In this document: positions 1 through 5,195 of the stretch, piece after piece
Layout of the letters: each line of letters opens with the position of its first letter
Numbering within the stretch: position 1 is the first letter of the stretch
Notes under the pieces: model-generated
What the model saw: the letters and a program-made list of their open reading frames with translations, nothing else
Told to the model about the DNA's origin: nothing
Databases searched by the model: none
Program-made: the position numbers and the translations under genes
Source: Firmicutes bacterium UBA4845
GTDB lineage: Bacteria > Bacillota > Clostridia > Tissierellales > Sedimentibacteraceae
Length of the DNA: 6,797 nt
Direction: 5' to 3'
Assembly: GCA_002399975.1 (NCBI GenBank)
Contig: DHER01000059.1
Coordinates: 1-6,797, forward strand

Positions 1-34
1 AAAAAGAGCCTGTGGTGAAGATGGCCACAGACTC
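1..34 (-). terminator. Intrinsic terminator at the left edge, minus strand
   Basis: Stem arms 6-15 and 25-34 with a 9-nt loop are followed on the minus strand by a U run (A at 1-5 on the plus strand). Position 9 against 31 is a G-U pair on the minus strand and a C-A mismatch on the plus strand, which fits use by minus-strand transcripts. It would end the candidate RNA and any readthrough from the small gene at 265-408. The U run may continue beyond the window. Confidence 0.7.
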
Positions 35-240
35 CGCTTGTCCTCAAAATGGGCGCACGAAATCACGGTGGGTGCATCTTCATTCCAAACACAGTCTTTA
101 TCACTGTGTTCTGAACTCTTATGCATCCCGCCGTCCTAATGCGCACTTGGACTTTGAGATTTATTGTTGAGCTTATTAAGCCCGGTTGGGTTTGTCCCTT
201 AAAAGGGGATAAGCAGGCTGATTAATTAAAAATCTGTCGC
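1..240 (-). ncRNA. Candidate structured non-coding RNA (or structured 3' UTR)
   Basis: No gene is visible here, but the minus strand folds well. Nested pairs, in plus coordinates, are 43-48 with 153-158, 53-57 with 140-144, 66-68 plus 70-72 with 127-129 plus 131-133, and 73-77 with 121-125. They are capped by a perfect 8-bp hairpin, 88-95 with 103-110, loop 96-102. A further hairpin pairs 169-174 with 178-183, complete only on the minus strand through a G-U pair. The 3' end is the terminator at 1-34. The region starts just after the small gene at 265-408, so it may be that gene's 3' UTR or an independent RNA. A long rod of this kind recalls 6S RNA, and raiA-type RNAs are another possibility, but I recognise no diagnostic sequence. 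One pair (69 with 130) is a wobble only on the plus strand, so strand choice is not certain. Confidence 0.35.
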
Positions 241-264
241 TGCCTATCATTTGTTCTTAAAGAA

Positions 265-408
265 TTACTTTCTCTTACTTGGTTTAGTTTGACTTAAAGC
301 ACTACCAGCTACGGACTTTGCATTTTTTCCATAACGCCCATCAGTAAGAATTTTGCTTGCCTTTGAAGCTACTTTCTTGGATGTTTGGCGTGTATTACGA
401 TTAGCCAT
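265..408 (-). CDS. Small, very basic hypothetical protein (47 aa)
   Basis: The protein has 13 Lys/Arg and one acidic residue (Asp23), is rich in Ser, Thr and Ala, and has no membrane segment or cysteine. Two related segments, VASKAS (13-18) and VAGSAL (33-38), flank a DGRYGK turn at 23-28. The pattern of VAS/KAS, L-x-DGR and SxAGSALSQ is one I associate with small uncharacterised proteins found in bacterial accessory regions, but I know no assigned function. Its charge would suit nucleic-acid binding, which is inference only. The ATG at 406-408 is chosen because AAGGAAGG lies 7 nt upstream; the longer reading from TTG at 469-471 has no ribosome binding site and would begin at the likely promoter -10. 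It is transcribed away from the ABC-3C operon and leads into the structured region 1-240. Confidence 0.65.
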   Translation of the reverse strand: MANRNTRQTSKKVASKASKILTDGRYGKNAKSVAGSALSQTKPSKRK

Positions 409-470
409 TTGCTTACCTTCCTTTCTTGTACTCGGTTTGCCCCATTCATCTATGTTGACATAGGATGGCA

Positions 471-476
471 ATTATA
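471..476 (-). promoter_or_regulatory. Possible -10 for the small basic gene
   Basis: Minus-strand TATAAT lies about 62 nt upstream of the ATG at 408. The matching -35 is poor (best is TTTAAG at 16-bp spacing, 493-498). The predicted leader begins near 464 and contains a short hairpin, CTATG at 450-454 with CATAG at 459-463, placed like an operator or leader stem. The call rests mainly on the perfect -10 and its position. Confidence 0.35.
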
Positions 477-569
477 CTTCCACTTTGGTTCTCTTAAAGA
501 AAATCTCACTAAATACTGTCAGAATTTCTGCAATCGTGAATTTTTCTTCTGGTAAAATGTGTTTTTTAG

Positions 570-578
570 TGATATAAT
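570..578 (+). promoter_or_regulatory. Extended -10 promoter for the ABC-3C operon
   Basis: TGATATAAT matches the extended -10 consensus TGnTATAAT exactly. No good -35 is present (TGGTAA at 550-555, 17-bp spacing), which an extended -10 can tolerate. Transcription would start near 585 and give a leader of about 138 nt before the ATG at 723. That leader contains the GTACA elements and the 10-bp tandem repeats, so it has room for regulator binding. Confidence 0.5.
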
Positions 579-593
579 TTAAGCAAATTCCGA

Positions 594-647
594 GTACACA
601 CTGATTTTGTTTTTTAGTACAACTCACTAACTGATTAAATTGTACAA
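594..647 (+). repeat. Spaced GTACA elements in the operon leader
   Basis: GTACA occurs at 594-598, 617-621 and 642-646. The last is inside the perfect palindrome TTGTACAA (640-647), and the second is in AGTACAA. ACTGATT is also repeated at 600-606 and 630-636. The spacings of 23 and 25 bp and the position between the likely start site and the first gene suggest an operator array or a degenerate duplication. No binding protein can be named from sequence. Confidence 0.35.
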
Positions 648-660
648 AAAAAAATCCTTC

Positions 661-700
661 CACTCGGGAAGGCCTCGGAAGGGTTCGGAAAGATTCGGAA
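661..700 (+). repeat. Four tandem 10-bp repeats upstream of the ABC-3C genes
   Basis: Four consecutive 10-bp blocks (661-670, 671-680, 681-690, 691-700) each end in CGGAA or GGGAA; copies 2 to 4 share TCGGAA at the same offset, and copy 1 has TCGGGAA. The period is almost exactly one DNA helical turn, so the motifs face the same side. The array ends 8 bp before the GGAGGT of the first ABC-3C gene. It looks like a cooperative operator, perhaps for one of the two HTH proteins encoded here. Copy 2 contains a GGCC (671-674). Confidence 0.6.
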
Positions 701-722
701 ATATAGTTGGAGGTGGCAGATA

Positions 723-1715
723 ATGCTCTTTAGTGAATTTGCGAACATATTATTTAAACACAGTGACTCTACGTATAAGTCACACGAGTTTTTTCTGTTG
801 CTTTTCGACAATATTATGAGAGACCCACGGACCACCGAGGAGATAAAACTATCTAAAGAGGGTAAATACAATCCTTTTGACTCTCTTATGCCAGATTCAT
901 TGGACAGGCTCTTTAAAGGAACAAACCCCTTAAACCAAAAGAAAGTACATAAAGTTATTAGCCACAAGGATACAGACAAATTCGCAAAATATGTAAACGG
1001 ATTCAATGAACATAATCAAATGGCAATTGAAGATGAAATCAGAACAATGATTACAGATTTCAACCCCAATGATAATTTAGGATATGCCTGTGCTGATTTA
1101 TTCCTTCAAATTTTAGATGATATTTTTGAAGGTCGGGAATCTTCCTGTGCTATTATTTCTGATAACGCTACAAAATTAACGGCTTTTCCTCCACAAACTA
1201 TTTATTATGATGAATCCGATGGCAAATTACATATTGGAAGTGTAGAAATATCTATTCCAAAAGAACTTGAACCACCACAAGATATTGCTCCAGAAGAAGA
1301 AGCTTATGTCTGTGAACTTCTTGCAGCTTATGCAGAAGCTATAAAGGCTGGAGAACTCACTAAAGCTGATTTGGACTCTCTTCCAAAGAAATATAAAAGA
1401 AATTTCTCTGACCAACGAATCAACTATTATAGTGCTGCACGTATTGATCGTTTTCTTCGTGAGTCCTTTGAAAAAGGAGAAGCACAAGCAGAAAAGTGGA
1501 AATCAGAAACACTAGATTATATTAAAGACACTCTATGGGATGACTACGATGATGGATACAAGAGATTGTTAGCCGTGATGAAAAAAGTAGTGGATTGCTC
1601 TACTACATCAATAGTAAGCAATATCCAAAATCTTGTAGGACCAAAAGAAAAGAAAGGAACCTGTCACTTGTTGGCAAACGATGGCACCATTCGCTGGGTG
1701 GACGAAGATGAATAA
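723..1715 (+). CDS. ABC-3C system protein with C-terminal coupling domain
   Basis: This 330-residue soluble protein is the first gene of the operon. The C-terminal part (about 190-330) carries the features I associate with ABC-3C coupling domains: QRINYYSA (231-238), DDYDDGYKRL (273-282) and a final EKKGTCHLLANDGTIRW block (309-325). In such systems (Krishnan, Burroughs, Iyer and Aravind's classification) this domain usually links an N-terminal effector to the ABC ATPase through a middle component. Here residues 1-140 look helical, with LGYACADLFLQIL at 119-131, and 155-185 look like a short strand-rich segment; I see no nuclease, peptidase or TIR motif. The start is ATG with GGAGGT at 709-714, spacing 8 nt. 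The 3' end overlaps the next gene by 8 nt, implying translational coupling. A missing catalytic domain would fit an adaptor role, with the effector supplied by another gene. Confidence 0.72.
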   Translation: MLFSEFANILFKHSDSTYKSHEFFLLLFDNIMRDPRTTEEIKLSKEGKYNPFDSLMPDSLDRLFKGTNPLNQKKVHKVISHKDTDKFAKYVNGFNEHNQMAIEDEIRTMITDFNPNDNLGYACADLFLQILDDIFEGRESSCAIISDNATKLTAFPPQTIYYDESDGKLHIGSVEISIPKELEPPQDIAPEEEAYVCELLAAYAEAIKAGELTKADLDSLPKKYKRNFSDQRINYYSAARIDRFLRESFEKGEAQAEKWKSETLDYIKDTLWDDYDDGYKRLLAVMKKVVDCSTTSIVSNIQNLVGPKEKKGTCHLLANDGTIRWVDEDE

Positions 1716-2160
1716 TAAAGTTTTTAACACAGTATTTGAAATTTCAATGAGGTTATTACTTGTATTGTCCTTATCTGAAAAGAGAGGATTTACATTAGAT
1801 AACCTTGTTACAGCAGATTTCATTACAAATTATTCAAAAGAATTTGGATTGTCTCGCAACAATCTTCATGGCAATAATGAATTTAGTTTTTCTGAGTTTT
1901 CTACAAGAAGGTTATTAGCACAAGATGCGCTAAAACAGTTAGTTCTTGAAGGTATGATTGAGGTTTCTTATTCCACAGATGGCTTTCGGTACTCTATTTC
2001 AGAACGTGGTCAAGCATTCTGTGACACCTTAACTTCTGATTACGCCACAGAATATAGGCTGTATGCTAGGAAAGCTATCGAATATATAAACAATAAGAAC
2101 GAAAAAGAACTTCTCAACTTAATTAGTCAAGAAGCATCTAAAACATTGAGGAAGGAGTAA
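1708..2160 (+). CDS. ABC-3C system middle component (MC2-like)
   Basis: This is a 150-residue protein. The segment FNTVFEISMRLLLVLSL near the N-terminus, then LDNLVTADFITNYSKEFG, LHGNN, RRLLAQDALKQLVLEGMIEV and a closing FRYSISERG matches the layout of ABC-3C middle components, most like type MC2. The second half reads as a winged-helix fold, with a helix, recognition-like helix and strand wing around 62-105. Middle components bridge the ABC ATPase and the effector or coupling protein. The start at 1708 is preferred to the upstream ATG at 1681: the family-like sequence begins there, and the resulting 8-nt overlap with the previous gene is typical of coupled translation. The ribosome binding site is weak (GGGTGG at 1696-1701). 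The stop lies 6 nt before the ATPase start. Confidence 0.75.
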   Translation: MNNKVFNTVFEISMRLLLVLSLSEKRGFTLDNLVTADFITNYSKEFGLSRNNLHGNNEFSFSEFSTRRLLAQDALKQLVLEGMIEVSYSTDGFRYSISERGQAFCDTLTSDYATEYRLYARKAIEYINNKNEKELLNLISQEASKTLRKE

Positions 2161-2166
2161 ATCCAA

Positions 2167-4014
2167 ATGGCATTTTATATAACAAAAGTTACAGCAACTG
2201 GCATTGGGAAAACTCCTGCCATAGTAACATTCAATAAAGGATTAAATCTCATATGTGGTGTTTCCGATTCTGGAAAAACCTGTGTGTTAAAGTGCATTCA
2301 ATTTGCTATGGGAGTAATTAAGAAACCTTTTGAACAGGAACAAACAGGATATGACAGTGTCAGCCTAGACATTATGACTTCAGATGGTTCTATTCATCTT
2401 TCTCGAACACTTGGAAAAAACATAGTAAACGTGGTCACTGAAATTGCTTCAATTGACGGTGGTAATTATGACATTGAATATAAAAGTAACGGAAATAAAA
2501 ACCCTGTCCTAAATGAACTATGGCTTAAATTAATCGGTATTGATGGACTTCCAATGATAATAAGCAACCAAGATTTCACTAGGCAACGGTTAAAATGGAA
2601 TACTCTAATGCGACTTTTTTGGTTAAAAGAACAAGATATTGAAAATCCAAAATCTGTACTTTTGCCATCAACACCTACACAACACCCTTATTTCTTCGCT
2701 TGCCTACTCTATCTTATCACAGGAGATAATTATCCAAAGGGTGAAGAGCAAGACAAAGATGAAATCAGCAAAGCTAAAAGGGATGCTGTGCGTCAATTTG
2801 TTAACGGTAGAATTTCTCAAATGTCTAAAAAAAGAGAAGAACTTCAACAAGCATTGTCTGCCTTTGGTGATATAGATGTTGAAGCTGAAATACAAAGGTT
2901 AATTGATAACCTCTCTGAAACTGAAGAATCTATCGCAGCAGCCACAGAGGAAAGCAAGGATTTACTTAGCACCTTGCTTAATTTCAAAGAAAAGGAAGCA
3001 GAAACCAAAGTAACTTATTCACATTTTCAATCACTAAAAAGTCAATATACAGCTGACATAAAAAGGCTTACTTTTATTGTAGATAGTGAAGTGCATTTAC
3101 ACTCTGTAGATAAGAACGAAAAATGCCCTTTTTGTGATGGAAGTATCCAGCCAAAAGAAAGAAAATCTTATATTAAGGCATCGAAAGCTGAATTGAATCG
3201 TATCATCAAACAATTAAAAGGCTTAGTAGAAAGTGAAAATGATGTCGTTGCAACTTTGGATCAAGTTCAAGGAAAGATTGGAAGTCTTGAGGGACGAAGA
3301 TCAGAAATTGAGAAATGGATTGAAACAGAACTTACTCCTCAAGCTGAGAAATTAAGAGAAGGTATACAACAATATCGCTCTTATATACAATTACAGAAAG
3401 AGTCATCTGTTCTCCATACTGTTTCACAAGACTGGATTACAGAATTACAAAAGCAAGAAGATAGTGAGGATTCTGATAAGCCCAAGTTTAAACCAAAGGA
3501 GCACTTTCCAGTAGATTTTAATTCTCGTATAGACGAAATAGCATATTCAGTTCTTACTGACTGCAAATATGAGAATTTGAATACTGCTCATTTCAACATG
3601 GGAACTTTTGATTTAGAGGTAAATGGTCTTTCTAAAGAAGATAGTCACGGTAAGGGTTATTGGGCATTTATCAATACCGTATTGGGATTAACCTTTAGGC
3701 AGTATTTGCAAGAAGATGCTGTTCATAAGCCAGGAATCTTTGTAGTAGATACACCTTTGCTTGGTTTGGATCAAGGTGTTGAAGATAATGCTCCAACAAG
3801 TATGAGAACCGCTCTGTTCCAATATTTTATTGACAATCAATCCAAAGGACAAATGATAGTTGTAGAAAATACAAAAGACCTACCACATTTAAATTATGAG
3901 GCAGGCGGTGCTAAAGTAATTGAATTTACACAAGGCAAATATAAAAGTAAATATAAAGAAAGTCGATATGGTTTTTTACATGATGTGTACAGTAACGGAG
4001 ACAGCAATTCATAA
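2167..4014 (+). CDS. ABC-3C ATPase, Rad50-like with CPFC zinc-hook-like motif
   Basis: This 615-residue ATPase is the motor of the ABC-3C system. Walker A is GVSDSGKT (31-38). A Q-loop-like region, NQDFTRQRLKW, follows at 134-144. Long charged helices, about 195-300 and 330-435, form a coiled coil interrupted by CPFC at 320-323, in the place of a Rad50 zinc hook. The signature region reads SHGKGYWAFIN (493-503), and Walker B is GIFVVDTP (523-530) followed by LLGLD. A final QMIVVENTKDLPHL (562-575) fits the switch region. The D-T-P in place of the usual D-E is seen in related Rad50-like families that read DSP or DQP, so it need not mean loss of ATPase activity. The protein most resembles the DUF3732-type ABC-3C ATPases. 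AAGGAG lies 9 nt before the ATG. Such ATPases are thought to sense or organise DNA and drive a partner effector. Confidence 0.8.
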   Translation: MAFYITKVTATGIGKTPAIVTFNKGLNLICGVSDSGKTCVLKCIQFAMGVIKKPFEQEQTGYDSVSLDIMTSDGSIHLSRTLGKNIVNVVTEIASIDGGNYDIEYKSNGNKNPVLNELWLKLIGIDGLPMIISNQDFTRQRLKWNTLMRLFWLKEQDIENPKSVLLPSTPTQHPYFFACLLYLITGDNYPKGEEQDKDEISKAKRDAVRQFVNGRISQMSKKREELQQALSAFGDIDVEAEIQRLIDNLSETEESIAAATEESKDLLSTLLNFKEKEAETKVTYSHFQSLKSQYTADIKRLTFIVDSEVHLHSVDKNEKCPFCDGSIQPKERKSYIKASKAELNRIIKQLKGLVESENDVVATLDQVQGKIGSLEGRRSEIEKWIETELTPQAEKLREGIQQYRSYIQLQKESSVLHTVSQDWITELQKQEDSEDSDKPKFKPKEHFPVDFNSRIDEIAYSVLTDCKYENLNTAHFNMGTFDLEVNGLSKEDSHGKGYWAFINTVLGLTFRQYLQEDAVHKPGIFVVDTPLLGLDQGVEDNAPTSMRTALFQYFIDNQSKGQMIVVENTKDLPHLNYEAGGAKVIEFTQGKYKSKYKESRYGFLHDVYSNGDSNS

Positions 4015-4029
4015 AACGGAGGTGGCATA

Positions 4030-4236
4030 ATGATACGAATCAGCTACAACAAATTATGGAAGATGTTAATCGACAAAAACATGAACAAACAGGATTTAAA
4101 GAAATTAAGTGGTGTAAGTGCTGCCTCCATTGCCAAGCTAGGAAAAGGCGAGAACATCACCACTGATGTTCTCCTAAAAATTTGCGAGGCTATGGATTGC
4201 CGCTTGGAAGATATTTTAGAAACTATAGACGATTAA
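4030..4236 (+). CDS. Cro/C1-type HTH regulator (68 aa)
   Basis: This single-domain DNA-binding protein has the HTH at about residues 18-40 (NKQDLKKLSGVSAASIAKLG), followed by KGENITTDVLLKICEAMDC and an EDILE end, the usual form of small Cro/C1-family proteins. It starts 15 nt after the ATPase stop with GGAGGTGG 5 nt before the ATG, nearly the same ribosome binding site as the first operon gene. It precedes the putative nuclease by 16 nt. Small HTH proteins next to restriction genes often act as timing controllers, and it may autoregulate the operon through the repeats at 661-700; both are inference. A perfect 9-bp inverted repeat lies inside its coding sequence. Confidence 0.85.
   Translation: MIRISYNKLWKMLIDKNMNKQDLKKLSGVSAASIAKLGKGENITTDVLLKICEAMDCRLEDILETIDD
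4150..4173. repeat. Perfect 9-bp inverted repeat inside the HTH gene
   Basis: GAGAACATC (4150-4158) and GATGTTCTC (4165-4173) are exact reverse complements with a 6-nt loop. They encode residues 41-48 of the HTH protein, just before the putative nuclease gene. No U run follows on the plus strand, so it is not a classic terminator. It could be an operator, an mRNA stem limiting nuclease expression, or chance constrained by coding. Confidence 0.5.
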
Positions 4237-4252
4237 ATGGAGGAAAATTTGT

Positions 4253-5149
4253 ATGGCTAAAACATTTGGTGTTGCAGAACACCGTATATTAAACTTTTTT
4301 AAAGAGGGTACCAGGTTTAATTATGAAGGCATTGATTACACTGTTCAAGTGTCTGGCAAACCCACCTGTGCGAAGGGTGAGCCAAAAACCGATATTTATA
4401 TCCAAGCTATAAACCAACGTAACATCTCAAAAGAGTTTAAAATTTCCTTTAAAAAGGAAAATGCTGACTTCCTTGAAAATAAAACAAATGCCGAACGTGC
4501 TGAACAATTATTAGGTGATGATTGGTGTGATATTATTTCTACTGCAACATCTAACCTTAGAAATGAGTTTCTTTCTCGTATGTTAATATATAAAAAGAAA
4601 TTTGCGAAAACCGATGCTGGTGCTATTACCCTAGGATGGAAATTCGAACTATTAAATGTAGCAAGTGGTCAGTTGAGTGGGGATATGCAACTCACACGTG
4701 AACAAGTTCTTGATGTTTATGCCGGAACTAATTTGACTGGTGATAAAAAAGATGCCGCAGTAAATGGCATAAATATTCCAAATAGCGGAATTTCAAACTA
4801 TATTCTTTTTGAGGACCAACCTGTACATAATGCACAGCAGGCAATTGATGCTTTGATAACAATAGAAGATTATGTTGATCAAAATCCCAATGTCTATTTT
4901 GCGTGTAAAGCACTAAATTATAGAACTTTCAAGGGGAAATATGATGGCAACAGACCTCTTGCCGTATATGTCGACTGGCACGTTGATAACCAAAAACTGG
5001 CCTATGATATTTGTTTTGATACTCCATTGCAACAGGGAGGTGATTATGCTTACGAAAGGCTCAAAGCAGCATTAGATGACCTTGACGTTGAAACAACAGA
5101 TGACTTAAATGCAAATAATGTAGAAGATACTGACAAAATCTACGAATAA
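4253..5149 (+). CDS. Putative PD-(D/E)XK restriction endonuclease
   Basis: This 298-residue protein has no clear family I can name. Near the N-terminus, GEPKTDIYI (42-50) is followed 13 residues on by EFKISFKK (61-68), the D...ExK (or D...SxK) pattern of PD-(D/E)XK nucleases: Asp47, Glu61 and Lys63, or Ser65 and Lys67 as the alternative. It continues with NADFLENKTNAERAEQLLG, then a large unassigned middle, possibly for DNA recognition, and an acidic tail (274-298). There are no membrane segments. It is the last gene of the operon, 16 nt after the HTH gene, with GGAGG 9 nt before the ATG. It is convergent with a GGCC-type methyltransferase, making a restriction partner role likely. It does not look like the HaeIII or NgoPII nucleases as I recall them. 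The alternative is that it serves as a nuclease effector of the ABC-3C system. Confidence 0.6.
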   Translation: MAKTFGVAEHRILNFFKEGTRFNYEGIDYTVQVSGKPTCAKGEPKTDIYIQAINQRNISKEFKISFKKENADFLENKTNAERAEQLLGDDWCDIISTATSNLRNEFLSRMLIYKKKFAKTDAGAITLGWKFELLNVASGQLSGDMQLTREQVLDVYAGTNLTGDKKDAAVNGINIPNSGISNYILFEDQPVHNAQQAIDALITIEDYVDQNPNVYFACKALNYRTFKGKYDGNRPLAVYVDWHVDNQKLAYDICFDTPLQQGGDYAYERLKAALDDLDVETTDDLNANNVEDTDKIYE

Positions 5150-5150
5150 C

Positions 5151-5188
5151 AAAAAGAAGGCACCTGCAAAATTAAAGCAGATGCCTTC
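5151..5188 (-). terminator. Terminator of the methyltransferase operon, strand-biased
   Basis: Twelve-base arms, 5156-5167 and 5177-5188, enclose a 9-nt loop. On the minus strand the only non-Watson-Crick pair (5163 with 5181) is U-G and the stem is followed by UUUUU (5151-5155). On the plus strand that pair is A-C and no U run follows. It thus suits the methyltransferase transcript and is weak for the convergent nuclease transcript. Confidence 0.8.
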
Positions 5189-5195
5189 AAAATTA

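Noticed and set aside
6..25. Similarity between the left terminator stem and 5421-5441 in the methyltransferase gene
   Set aside because: About 19 of 21 positions match with one gap, but a rough estimate allowing one gap and one mismatch gives a fair chance of this in 6.8 kb, and the second copy is constrained by conserved RQCQLHPQAP coding.
1..264. Duplicated rlmD end as an attachment site at the left side
   Set aside because: No copy of the rlmD tail sequence is visible in this stretch; if the island is flanked by a repeat, it lies outside the window.
409..471. Longer form of the small basic protein starting at TTG 471
   Set aside because: No ribosome binding site before TTG, and it would start at the likely -10; the ATG at 408 has AAGGAAGG at good spacing.
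472..663. Minus-strand open frame of 63 codons in the divergent control region
   Set aside because: It starts at GTG with no ribosome binding site, is rich in Phe and Lys with no Asp, and is crossed by the extended -10 promoter at 570-578; its end coincides with the -10 for the small gene. Codon-position GC (about 38, 24, 25%) is weakly coding-like, so a degraded gene cannot be excluded.
635..1006. Minus-strand open frame opposite the first ABC-3C gene
   Set aside because: Shadow of a gene with good family features and a strong ribosome binding site on the other strand. The same applies to the other opposite-strand or alternate-frame reads within 1227-1823, 2639-2895, 3381-3566, 4728-4913 and 5983-6264.
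1681..1707. Earlier ATG for the middle component
   Set aside because: It would overlap the previous gene by 35 nt and adds nine residues not fitting the family; the ATG at 1708 gives a short coupled overlap.
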